DNA of 64,000 bases from Lobosporangium transversale (Eukaryota > Mortierellomycota > Mortierellomycetes > Mortierellales > Mortierellaceae): positions 124,001-188,000 of the forward strand of contig NW_019029038.1 of assembly GCF_002105155.1 (NCBI RefSeq). The letters are read 5' to 3'. Position numbers and translations under genes: made by a program. Of this stretch, positions 33,765 to 45,478 are shown in pieces. The notes beneath the pieces were generated by a model. The model did not search any database and was not told where the DNA came from. It saw nothing but the letters and a program-made list of their open reading frames with translations. Every line of letters starts with the position of its first letter. Position 1 is the first letter of the stretch.

Positions 33765-34909
33765 TGTAATGCAATGCACACAAAGTGCCATCCATGAGGA
33801 GTACTTTTAGACTTGGTTTTTCACATTCCCAGCCCCCCGGAAAAAGTAATAAAGTGACGAGCTGTAGATTTATTAAATGTTATATATCGAATAAGTATGA
33901 GGGAGTGAGTGGTGAGTGAACAACAAAGGCCAAACATTCTTGTCCATGTGCGGCTGCGGATGCTCCGGATCCTCCTTCTTTTGTCTTGTATGTTATAATA
34001 TTGATAATAGTAATAATATGATTATTAATATTATTAAAAAAAAAAAAAAAAAAAAAAAGTTAGAATCGAGTACTGGCAAAATGTTATATCAGCTGTAGAC
34101 TGAAAAAATGTTGAGGTGGTTACTATTATGGCAATTGACAGCGAGAATGACAGAGGCGACAGTGAAAAGGATCAAGACTTGCTCCATCTCGAAGCAGACA
34201 GAAAACCAACTGCAGAGACAGCGCTGGTCACTAACAATCATCACCATGGCGAAGATGGTGGGATTTTGCCACCGCGAAGATGGCTGTTAAACTCTCCCTG
34301 CCCTAAGGGTAGAGAGGGACCAATGCAGCTGCAACTGTGTCTGCTGCTTGAGAAAGAGTTTGGACGTCCAGCCTGTAGAATTGCTTCTTGCTTGCGGAGG
34401 GCCTCGAAGCAGACAGAAAACCAACTGCAGAGACAGCGCTGGTCACTAACAATCATCACCATGGCGAAGATGGTGGGATTTTGCCATCGCGAAGATGGCT
34501 GTTAAACTCTCCCTGCCCTAAGGGTAGAGAGGGACCAATGCAGCTGCAGCTGTGTCTGTTGCTCGAGAGAGTAGCCGACATCGTGAATAGAACGGACTAG
34601 AGAAGAGGGACTTGCTTGATGGCTGATGCTATGATTGTGTCGTGTTTGATGATTGACAAAAGAAAAAAAAAAAAATACCACAAGATCTTTTCAAGCTTAC
34701 GCCATCACCTTCCCTCAGTTGCAATCCCTTCCTTTAGCTACAATCTCCCTCACTTGCCAGTCACTTACCTGCCCTCCTGCCATGTTTGACATAGAGAGGT
34801 CAGCTTACAATAGTATTTTTGAATTGAGAGGCTCTTAGCCAACCAATGGCCTAGAAATATATCAAATTCGAAATTTGTACAAAAATGTACAATTATCGAG
34901 ATTCCACTG
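33765..34909 (+). repeat. Right terminal inverted repeat of the pogo element
   Basis: Reverse complement of 27426-28568, 1145 bases long against 1143 on the left; the visible difference is homopolymer length (for example the A run at 34037-34058). It ends GATTCCACTG before TA. Confidence 0.9.
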
Positions 34910-34911
34910 TA

Positions 34912-35251
34912 TAAAGTATGGACTTGCTCTTTTTTATTTTTTATTTTTTTTTTATTTTTACCAAGCGATTTTGATCTTAATATATTCCAAAAGGAGAGCT
35001 TCTATAGTTCTCTCTTAAACTGCAATCATTACAATATAGAACATCAATCCATGTTTTTTGCAGATCACTTTTTTTTTTTTTTTTGTAACTTGGTGAAAAC
35101 CACTTTTCATTTATTTACAGCTCTCTCCGATCACCAATTCTTTCAAGTTACTACTTTATACAAGTCTGCATAAACTTATGCTGATTTCATTCGATGAGTG
35201 AAGTTCTTACTTCTTCACCCTATTCTCCTTTTTCCGAGGCCGTGCCTGGGT
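34912..35251. other. Spacer between the transposon and the repeat-protein gene
   Basis: AT-rich, with T runs at about 34940-34960 and 35069-35084. It probably contains the 3' UTR of the minus-strand gene ending at 35252. No other gene is seen. Confidence 0.5.
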
Positions 35252-36618
35252 TTAGTTTGCCTTGTCTTCGGCGGCAGTGTCCTTCTCTTGGCGAGGAGTG
35301 TATTCCTGGCGAGGGGTGTACTCTTGACGGGGGGTGTATTCCTGACGAGGGGTGTATTCCTGACGAGGAGTGTAGGCTTCGGCGTCAGTGTCCTTCTCTT
35401 GGCGAGGAGTGTATTCCTGGCGGGGAGTGTATTCCTGGCGAGGGGTGTACTCCTGGCGAGGAGTGTAGGCTTCAGCGCCAGTGTCCTTCTCTTGGCGAGG
35501 AGTGTATTCCTGGCTGGGAGTGTACTCTTGACGGGGAGTGTACTCTTGGCGGGGAGTGTAGGCTTCGGCGCCAGTGTCCTTCTCTTGACGAGGAGTGTAT
35601 TCCTGGCGAGGGGTGTACTCTTGGCGAGGAGTGTACTCTTGGCGAGGAGTGTACTCTTGGCGAGGAGTGTAGGCCTCGGCAGCAGTGCCCTTCTCTTGGC
35701 GAGGAGTGTATTCCTGGCGGGGAGTGTATTCCTGGCGAGGGGTGTACTCTTGGCGAGGGGTGTAGGCTTCGGCGCCAGTGTCCTTCTCTTGACGGGGAGT
35801 GTATTCCTGGCGAGGGGTGTACTCTTGGCGAGGGGTGTACTCCTGGCGAGGGGTGTACTCCTGGCGAGGAGTGTAGGCTTCAGCGCCAGTGTCCTTCTCT
35901 TGGCGAGGAGTGTATTCCTGGCGGGGAGTGTATTGCTGGCGAGGGGTGTACTCCTGGCGAGGAGTGTAGGCTTCGGCGCCAGTGTCCTCTTGACGAGGAG
36001 TGTATTCCTGGCGAGGAGTGTACTCTTGGCGAGGAGTGTAGGCCTCGGCAGCAGTGCCCTTCTCTTGGCGAGGAGTGTATTCCTGGCGGGGAGTGTATTC
36101 CTGGCGAGGGGTGTACTCCTGGCGAGGAGTGTAGGCTTCAGCGCCAGTGTCCTTCTCTTGGCGAGGAGTGTATTCCTGGCGGGGAGTGTACTCTTGGCGG
36201 GGAGTGTAGGCTTCGGCGCCAGTGTCCTTCTCTTGACGAGGAGTGTATTCCTGGCGGGGAGTGTATTCCTGGCGAGGAGTGTAGGCTTCAGCGCCAGTGT
36301 CCTTCTCTTGGCGAGGAGTGTATTCCTGGCGGGGAGTGTACTCTTGGCGAGGGGTGTATTCCTGGCGGGGAGTGTAAGCAGAGACGTTGTTTGCCTTAAC
36401 CGCGATTGGAGCAGCTAAATATCAAATAATGGCGATAACGTGGGGGCAGAGAGAAAGTGGTAACAAATCGAGCGTTTAGCATACTTGGACAGTGTACAAA
36501 TACAATACACTCAGGCGCGAACATGAACATATACGTGGACAGACGTAAAGATCTTACCTTCTGACAAAACCAAGGCGGCAGCGGCCACGGAAAGAGCAGC
36601 GGTGATTGAGAGCTTCAT
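35252..36618 (-). CDS. Secreted repeat protein, 48 x YTPRQ
   Basis: Two exons (36618-36558 and 36414-35252) join in frame to 407 residues. Exon 1 encodes a signal peptide (MKLSITAALSVAAAALVLSE), followed by AAPIAVKANNVSA. The rest is a repeat array: 12 blocks of three to five YTPRQ units joined by E (QEYTPRQ), separated by 11 spacers of the form EKDTGAEA. The protein ends EKDTAAEDKAN. Forty-seven units keep TPRQ and one is TPSQ. There is no Cys, membrane span or known domain. In fungi, repeated secreted precursors are often cut by Kex2 at dibasic or Pro-Arg sites to release small peptides, so TPR|Q sites could yield QEYTPR hexapeptides; this is inference. A structural wall protein or a repetitive effector is the alternative. 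Lengths from repeat counting and from exon coordinates agree exactly (407). A TATA box lies 87 bases upstream. Confidence 0.85.
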
Positions 36619-36704
36619 AGTGTGGAATGGGTAGTGGAGATCTGAGGAGCTTTTTGCAGTGTTGAAGTGTTTGATGAAGAAAAAAAGAGGCGTGAATGTG
36701 CCTT

Positions 36705-36712
36705 CTTTTATA
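36705..36712 (-). promoter_or_regulatory. TATA box of the YTPRQ repeat gene
   Basis: TATAAAAG on the minus strand lies 87 bases before the ATG at 36618, a normal spacing for a strongly expressed fungal gene. Confidence 0.6.
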
Positions 36713-36779
36713 CGAGAAAACATGTATACTAAACTACTTGTCTCGCTGAGCTTGACAGATCGAGCGACCATAGCAGTCT

Positions 36780-37690
36780 ACGAGTCTACGGATCTACAGG
36801 TCAAAGACGTTATTTCAGGTCGGTTCAGTTGTATATCACCAAATAAAGAACAGAACGTTTGCACATGTACTAACTGGTATGACAAAGTGAGACTTTGAGG
36901 TACGGGGTCAGAACGTTTGATTCGCATAATTTAAGTTGTGCGTCATTTGGCGTCAAATAGTACAATAGTGGAGCGATATGCCGAACACCCCAACATGGAA
37001 ATCTAGCCATCATACAAAACTAATGAGACACATAAGGTTATCGTAGAATGGGTAAATATAGTCCATATATGTGGGGTAGTTGAAGAGAAAGGTATACTCG
37101 CGTATTATAAACCCAAGCAGACAAAGCTGCTTGCCTTTGCTACCATTATGCTGGCCAATGCATTTGCTTTCGAAATACTCAATAAGGTCAAACTGTTCAC
37201 ACTTTGCCAATATGACGACATCTTATCTTTGGATTTTTTACCCCTTGACAGCCAAATACCTGAATTTACTTGTACGTACTTTGTAGAGAAACGACAGTAG
37301 CTAAATTGGGTCTGTTTCTTATGAATCTAATTCGACAATGCATTCAAGAAATACCTTGTTTGAGTTAGAGGCTGTAGTCTTATTGCCCATTGGCCCTAGG
37401 TTTCATCAAATAAAATGATATCCACTCGTCCAGGGTTACGAGAAACTAGGACGTGAGCCGTAGGCTCGATCCCTTTCCTTGTTATGTACTGTAATAGGTA
37501 GTGTCTCTTTCTCTACGACAAATGGGACTTGGAGCTAAAACCTAGCAACGTAGTGGGGTAGTGAAACATAATTCGGCAACAATTCACAAAGGCTGCCGCC
37601 TAGTTTCTACTTGAAATAAGTATATCGCCCAGATCCAATCTTGCAAAACCAGATCTTAGATTACAGCTATGGGTAGTCTAGTGGCTACTA
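36780..37690. other. Intergenic, nothing recognised
   Basis: Upstream of the repeat-protein gene. Open frames are short on both strands, and no RNA gene or repeat was seen before the MITE. Confidence 0.5.
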
Positions 37691-37694
37691 TCTA

Positions 37695-37959
37695 CACTCC
37701 AGTCTCACTGTTTTGCAAAATGTGCAAAAAAGTGGATTTTATATACGTTCTGCGATGCTCATTGGCTAGATTCACATTTAATTCAAAAATTTTTATTTTA
37801 AATTGGCTGGCAAAGGGTAAGAGGAGAAAGACAAGCAAAAAATCAGCCAATTGAATTGTGGTTTTAGAATAAATATTTTGAATTTAGCCAATGAGCATCG
37901 CAGAACGTATATAAAATCCACTTTTTTTGCACATTTTGCAAAACAGTGAGACTGGAGTG
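37695..37959. mobile_element. TA-flanked MITE with about 80-bp inverted repeats
   Basis: The 265-bp element starts CACTCCAGTCTCACTGTTTT and ends with the reverse complement, flanked by TA on both sides (37693-37694 and 37960-37961). The arms pair through TTTGCAAAATGTGC, GTGGATTTTATATACGTTCT and GATGCTCATTGGCT. It has no coding capacity. The TA duplication points to a Tc1/mariner/pogo transposase, but the ends differ from those of the 27426-34909 pogo, so a different autonomous element probably moves it. Confidence 0.85.
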
Positions 37960-37961
37960 TA

Positions 37962-40489
37962 GAGTGCAAGGTATGAAAAGAGGCTATGTAAGGGAGTGCT
38001 GTGTATGCTCCAACAATAGAAGTAAGAGAGTAAAGGGTACAGTCCTTTGATATAAAGCTAGCGATATGCTATAAATGAGCGCCAGCTTCTTTATAAGCCT
38101 TTCAGAGCTAGAAGCGCCTTTTATGGGCTCTTTGCAAGTACTTTTGTCACTATAACTAGATATGGATTTAACGATCAATGGTACACAGCGTTGGCTAAAT
38201 TTTGCACGGACGCACAAATAGTGCGGTGAAGCTCATTTATTTTATATTATACTTTAACGCGGGGGGGGGGTTTCTTTTTTTTAAAATGGCAATCTCTGCT
38301 TGTGCCACTTATTCTCAAGTGTTTGCTCTTCTCGTTGTGGAAGCGCTGGTTCGAGGGGCTCCAGAGTGCCTTAAAACCTCTTTTGGGCTTGTGGTCTTTG
38401 TGGATAGTCAGTATCTTTATCCCTCAGCTTTTCCAGAGGCATCAAATGCTGAATGTTGATGGCGCTACGACATGTCCTGAGAGCAGTATTTGGGCCATCC
38501 TCTTGACTAGGCACCAGCATTTCCAGTTGTCATTGAGATTTATATCCCTATTGACCAACGCAAAGTGGCCTGGTAGGGAGCATTCCCAGCTGTACCAAAG
38601 CTATATGCCTACTACAGGCGCTGATCATGCTGAAGTAATGGCAGGAGCATGAAATAATATGGCGTCTAGCTTACACCTTTCTTGGAACAAGATTACACAC
38701 GAAGAGTGTCATCCTCTACCAAGATGAATAGAAAGCCTCGTATCCTCCCGACTTATTGGCCTAGAGATGTTCTGCTGCTCTTTTTGAGGGGATTTATCCT
38801 GCCGAGGTTAGCATTACTCCTCTACGCTTGTTTGAAATATGAAATTACCGAGACAGTAAGGTGTAATTGACCGTATCGGCTCGTCGCCGATGCTTAACTT
38901 TAAAAATACCGTTTTAGGATATTGGTATATTTATTTATATCAATACTAGAATACGAAACATCTTGGCGATAGCATAACACCTAAGACTTCTACGCGTCCA
39001 TGGCTTGCGGCTCATAGGACTCGAATATAGCTTTGCCGAAATAGTCATTGTCCAAATACTCCAGCGTCGCTCTTTGGCCCTATTATGTTTCATGGAACGA
39101 CTTAGTGAGGTCCATGGCTGTGGTCTTATCTTTTTTGTAAAGAATCTTGCGAAAAACTATCTTAGCTTTTGTGAGTGCCGTCAGAGCACAATGTATTCTC
39201 ACGGATATAGCTACCACAGAAGCCGCAATTATAAAACACAAAAGTGCCATCTCTAGCAAATCCTTCCATCCACAATCGAGCTGATAATGCCAAAGTTTTT
39301 TCCTACTGTGGTAGCAAAGAGGAGAGAACAGGAGCAATGATAGGGTAAGTAATGGAGGCAAGAGCAAGGAACAAAGAGTGGAAGCAGTGAACAAGATTAA
39401 CATCGGAACAAGGGCAAAAAAATGTGAGTGACAACTGGAAACGGTTACTCAGAAGTGGTATCGAACTTCCATTGCAACCATGACAGAGTTTTTTCTGACT
39501 GATAACACCTCGTTGCTATACTTTCTCATGGCTGATGTAAAAAAGACTGACAATGATCCCTAGAAGCTGACAGAAAATAAGAAAACGAATAAAATAAAAA
39601 ATAAAGAAAATGGACAGAAATGGCAATAATAAAATAGTAAAGTTAAGGATCGATCTTGGTGGAAGAAGGATTGGTACTCCATACTAGCAATGCACCAGCC
39701 TCTAGATAAGAGTGATAGTACTAAAGGAATGAAGAGAAACTCACCTGCAAAATGGTAACCAAAAGGAGTGAAAGATGAATGCTATTTTGCAGTGGAAAGG
39801 ACGCAACTTAAATAACAGAGTTGATGATAGGAAATGAACGGACTGGATACGTAAATGGAGCGCTTAACGACATGGTAACGGTTGTGATCCGATGCCAGAT
39901 ATTGTAAACATCATCATATAATGAAATCATCACGAGTGAGTTCCTGATGGTTCCCTCGCAAATACCCTGTGCTTCATTGTCAACTCCTGTATCATGTTTC
40001 GGAGCTTTTCCTCTATTATACCCTAGGGCCCGAAAGCGCTCACCAATCTCAAAAGATATCGTGAACCCAAGCCACTCGATCCCAGACTCCAACCCTTGTA
40101 TTTTTTGACGAACTGCAATCGCCTTTTCGTACGTTCTTCATTTGAGCATAGTCTTTTTTATTTTATTTTTTTTTACTACAATCTGGTTGAAAATATTCAG
40201 CTTCTGCAACTGCTCTCCCCACTTGTTTTTTTTTTTTTTTTTTTTTTTTGGTAACTGAGTGATGATATCCTTAAGAGTGTCCCTCCTGTGTGGCGTATGG
40301 TGCTTCTGACGTCTCCTTCACCTATCAAAATTTAGGTCGAAGCGTGAGTGGTGGTTGACATTATGCATTGGAGATCGTCGGCGCGTATCATGCCACATAT
40401 GGCCAACAACCAGCACAATTTGCATGTTGTTATTGTCCCCTAGCGAATGTAAATGCTGGTAAATCAGTCCTAAATTGATATCCATATGC
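37962..40489. other. Intergenic relic DNA
   Basis: Contains a G run followed by a T run (about 38261-38281) and several interrupted coding-like segments (38290-38650 plus; 39010-39130 minus, reading LEYLDNDYFGKAIFESYEP before a stop; 39808-40092 minus). None could be assigned to a family. It looks like old gene or transposon debris. Confidence 0.35.
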
Positions 40490-41260
40490 CGGATTCACTT
40501 AATGCCTGTGGCTACAGCTGCTTTCATGAAAAACTGAAAGTCGGGATCAGTCGTGATGACGGTTGAAGGTGGGTACCCATGCAAGATATGACTCTTGTAG
40601 TTCTGTATCGTAGTGACAGCCCATCCGTGGGTATAGTAACCATAAGCGAAGTAGTTCATCATGTTTATTGCCGTGGGGTTTCTCCAGCCATATCCAGTCT
40701 CCTGAGCCCATGCTTCAAATGCCGACTGGACTGACTCGCATTGATTTTGCTAGCGTCACATCGCAAGGGTATCGGAAATTAGTTTAGTAACATCATTGCT
40801 GGCGACTACTAGTATCAATAACCGCCGTTGATGTTCCAAGCGCAAAGAACCCACTTTTGGTTCCGGTCTAAGACGTGGTCGCAGCTCTCTGACCCTGTTA
40901 GTACGTCCTTTCGTGGGATTTCACTGGTGGACAAACTGATAGAGCTTTGGCTGTAGGACATCATAGCGCTCCCTCCCATAGTGGTGTAATGATAGTCGCT
41001 CCAGACGTTCCTCCTGTACTTGGTGTAAGACCCTCGGGATTAAATTCCAAGGTGGGCATATCCAAAGAAGACTCCTTCTTGATACAGCTTGATAATATTT
41101 TGGGCTGTGGACCTGGGTTATGGTGTGGTCTCCGCGGCCTTCATGCCTCGTTGTGCATTCCAACACTGATAGCCTTACTGTTGATACCCAAGTTTCTGGT
41201 TTGTTCAAGCTGTTTATGTGGAAAACGGACTCCCTCAAAAAAAAAAATTTGCCAGGTGAC
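40490..41260 (-). pseudogene. Decayed minus-strand gene of unknown family
   Basis: Two long coding-like segments can be read in order on the minus strand. The first (about 41040-40820) contains DYHYTTMGGSAMMSYSQSS and ESCDHVLDRNQKWVLCAWNI. The second (about 40750-40500) contains QCESVQSAFEAWAQETGYGW, AINMMNYFAYGYYTHGWAV and VITTDPDFQFFMKAAVATGI, then a stop. Stops and a frameshift separate them, and a stop also interrupts the upstream KLYQEGVFFGYAHLGI stretch. Composition (Trp, Tyr, Cys, Gly) suggests a former structured protein. I do not recognise the family. Confidence 0.5.
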
Positions 41261-41269
41261 TGCCACAAT

Positions 41270-42424
41270 CAAAGCTGCAAAGGATTTGACACGTGAACAA
41301 AAAATCCTGCACAGCCATATTTATTCAGTTTGCTCTACATGCAAGAGAAAAAGGAGACAAAGTTACTAAAATAAAAGATTAGAATCAATCACGGTTTAGA
41401 TCAAAAAGAATAAAGCTACTGATGAAATGAAAACTATATTTTTTTTTTTTTTTTTTTTTTTTTCAATTTGAATGTAAACTGGGTGGCTGCGCAACAATGG
41501 AAGGGTAGATTGCAAGAAAAAAATAAAATAAAATGCATGATATCTTTGATGAAACTGATGATAAGCATTAAAAAAAAAAAAAAATGGCGGGATTGGATAT
41601 AAAAAATTTATGCGATAATGCAAGAAGGCAGTTGTCGATTTTCCTACACAAACGCCTTATCGATGGCACAATTTTCTTTTTTAATTTTTTATTTTTTTAT
41701 ACTTTCATTTTGTAAAGGTTAGGCGTTTATTTCACTTCATCTGTGGAGCAATGACCACAAAAAAAATGAGGCGATTGACCGAAGTTGTGCCTGCATTTTT
41801 TTCTTTTTTATGTTTTATTTGACGACAAAATATATATATATATATATCTATATGAGTCATCTCTTCCCTTTCTCTCCATCCCCGCTGTATACAATATACG
41901 TTTCCTCCACGTTCATCCATTCTATGGTGAACCCATCTATGCACTTTTATATCAGATAAAGAGTGAGGTTCGCTCAATACCAATAAATTATAGCATAAAT
42001 AAACGTATATATATATTTATATATTAATATATAGCCTATTTTCATTTAGTTACGGTCCCTCATGTGTTCTATTAAATAGGCATCGTAAATAATGAAATGA
42101 ATTCAAAAAATATATGTCGTGACAAACTAGAAACGTGTATTTTTTTTTTTTATTTTTTTTTTTTTGATTGCTTCCTCGTGTAACTTGCTGGGACATCGAA
42201 ACAAAAAAGCATGTAGCTTACAGTTGGGTTTTTTTGAGGGCTCACGACGACAGAAAGGCGGCTTAACATGATTATCAACATCAATTTTGAATCTAGGATC
42301 AATAGCTTCTACATGTAGATATTTTCAAAATTACGGAAGGATGTATTAATTTTTTTTGCCCTCTTGTAAGGATTCCTTTTCAAGTAATAGTACGATCGCA
42401 GCCCATCTTTTTTACTTAAAATGT

Positions 42425-42467
<43 letters not shown>

Positions 42468-42990
42468 GCGCCCTGAAAGGGTTCAGGTATGGTGGAAAAT
42501 TCGTTTCTTCTCCATCACCTGTTTCGCTCACATTACTCCACAAACCCAGCACATTCCTTCAATTCCCAAGATAATGTAACACATTGTCCTACATTGGGAC
42601 ATGGAGCGCATGGGACAAATGAGTAAAAAAGAAGGAAAGGTCAAGAGTTCACTTACCGTATTGTACAAAAAAAAAAGGTTTGAGGAACAACGGACAAAGA
42701 GTTGAGAGCCAGGGCCATCTACCTCCACAAATGGCATGTCAGTTTACAGTTTATGCAACACAGGGGAAAAAAAAGCTTAAAAGCAAAAAAGAAAGAGGAT
42801 GAATGTAAGAAAAAAAAAAAAAAAAAAAAAAAGAATAGAGGACCCGATTCGAGGCGATATATATAAGGATATATCCATCTAGCATTAAAAAGATAGAGAT
42901 ATATTGGAAGATCGTGTATGACGGGCAAGAAATTAACATGAGCGATCTTTTAGTTGTTAGACAACGATGAGGAAATAGGTAGCTCATCTC

Positions 42991-43025
<35 letters not shown>

Positions 43026-45442
43026 TGACCCCATGCAGTCCTCCACGCTCTCTTTTTTCCCAGCCCCACCAAATGTATGTTGTTTAAACATTAGACAACA
43101 ATGTCCATAGCATCTTTGAATGAATTGTTTGGCGTAGCGGGACGTTTGTTTATTTGTATCAATGTACTTGTTAACATGTATCCTATGCTTAGTCCATGGC
43201 TCATGGCAACAAGGTTACAAGGTTGGAATGAATGGACAACAATCACATAACACATCAAATATAACATAATATTTGATCCGTCTGCCGTCTTACACTTCCC
43301 CATTCCCGTCCATACTCCGAGGGAGGATACCAATAGTTGTTTGGCTTATTTGAAGTCTAAAAGGATCTAAAGATGGATGAACTCTCTATCTACTCATGGT
43401 GTTAGTGTTTTCTATCATGTCAGCGTGTCAGTGGAGTGTGTTACCCAACTTGCTACAACAGCATCTCAAATGCTTACACCAACGAGGGAGTCATGCGGGA
43501 AACGGTCAGGTAAAGGGTATGAGTATATAATAAAGACATCGCTTCATCTAGAGACTAGGGATACTTTTTCACCACTCGTCAAGCGTGTGTTATCTGAATG
43601 ACAAGAATCGTCAACAAAGCTGAGGCTTGGAAATGAAATGCACCAATGGGGTACTTTCATTAGTAACTAACAAGGTCCTCCCTGCACCAAATTGAAGGCG
43701 GGCTTGTAGGTAATGACAGGCTGACAACCTTTCGATTTTACAGGTTAAAAAAATAAAAATTTATGGGCAAACCTATAATCAATCTTTGAATGAGACTCAT
43801 AGGTAGGCAAGCCTCGGTGTATTCGATTCGATAATAGTTAAACCCATTGCAGTACCTACAAAATACATACGAATATATATATACTTGCCAATGCATTTTG
43901 ATCATAATTTGCATATTGCAAGATGATGTTTAGATCCTAAATAATAACAATAATAATAAAAAAAAAAACGCGACTCGGTGGAAGGACTAAATAAGGAATG
44001 AATAAAGCGCCTAACGCGTCAAAGCGTGAGATTTTTTTTTTCTAGACCAGCACCCGCACCCACACTCACAAGCTTAGCCTCTTTTTTTTTTTTTTTGACG
44101 CCATCGCTGCAATTTTATTACCGTGGAACAGGAACAGAAAATAAATTTATTTCAATGTTTAACATGTCGGGGTAAATTGGCAATATGAACAATTGATACG
44201 AGCTGCAACAAGGGTCTGAGGCTAGAAGGAAAAAAAAAAGTCTAAAATCATGATATTACATGATGCAATATAGGATCAAAAAAAAAAAAAAAAGATCCAT
44301 TTCCGATGTTTACTTTCTACTCTCTTTATTTATCACTATGAATGTATAATACTTTTTTTTTTTTCCTTTTTTTTCTATGGGGCTACTAATAAAAAAAAAA
44401 AAAGAAATACATTTCCTTTGAGGCCTCCCCAACATTGGCAAATGGAGAGACAGACAGATGCCAGATAACACAATAAAGAAAAGCTTCTTCAATTTGTTGG
44501 AAATTTGGTAGCTTTCTTATTTTTTTTTTTATTTTTTTTTATTTTTTTTCGGCGTTATTGTTGTCTTTCAAAGAAAGGAGAGAATGATAATAATAATAAT
44601 AACAATTAATAAACAAAAAGTCGACAACAATCAAAAGAGCTACCTATACCAAAGGAAACCAAAAAAAAAAAAAAAAATCAATAGCAAGCTATGGCGATTA
44701 CTGCATTAGATGTGATAATAACAAGAATGAGATAAAAAAAAAAAAAAAATCATTCATTTATACAAATATGCCTTACTTGTGGCTATCCAACAAGGAGGAC
44801 TTGGAGATTGGTACAACAATTGTTTTACCATCTCCACACTATTAAACATCCGCATCTCCACATCATTAAACAATAGCCCAGAAATAAGATACATGTCCAG
44901 TAGTAATTAACATAAATGCTCTCGGCAGCTACCCGACTCACCCACAAAAATTCACTCCAAAAAGAAAAAAAAAAAAAAAAAAAAAAAGGCGGAGGTGTGG
45001 GATCTCCTTTGATTAATATGATTGTGATGTTGTTATATTTATATATATATTGATGTTTTCAGTATTGGAGAGGCTCAATCAGCTCGTTCAGTGAAATACT
45101 CCAAGTGAGCGGAGAGAGGAAATGAGAAACATGGAGCACAATCAACCTTATGCATCGCACTCCTTTTGTATTCTCAGATAATCTCTCTCGCTATTAATGG
45201 CGTGTAACGGAACTACGCTAATCCACTCAAAATCGGCGGCTTCGTGAGGGCGCAAACTCCACACATTTGTATATATAACACATTTGTATTCATTTTACCC
45301 GAACGGAGGACCAGTGAGATCCGTTGAGGACAGGTTTTGGAATTGATGCTGTCTAAAGTGATCTTCATCACTACCTGCAGCTCCGTCTACTACTGTCCAA
45401 AATGTTATGGTGAGCTATTAGGCAGTATGTTAGGAATATAGC

Positions 45443-45478
<36 letters not shown>

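Larger units (their letters stand above)
27426..34909 (-). mobile_element. Complete pogo/Tigger-like DNA transposon, 7.5 kb, long TIRs
   Basis: The element starts CAGTGGAATCTCGATAATTG and ends with its reverse complement, flanked by TA (27424-27425 and 34910-34911), the target duplication of Tc1/mariner/pogo elements. The terminal inverted repeats are about 1.14 kb and almost identical; small open frames in the two arms translate to the same proteins, and visible differences are in homopolymer length. Between the arms lie a spliced transposase (28585-31470) and a second gene with a nuclease-like motif (32090-33190), both on the minus strand. Near-identical arms and open transposase exons suggest recent activity. 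Confidence 0.9.

Noticed and set aside
35194-36418. Two plus-strand open frames of about 400 codons over the repeat array
   Set aside because: They lack a signal peptide or conserved start context and exist only because the 18-base unit has no stop in those frames. The minus frame has a signal peptide, an intron with consensus sites, a TATA box and a unique tail.
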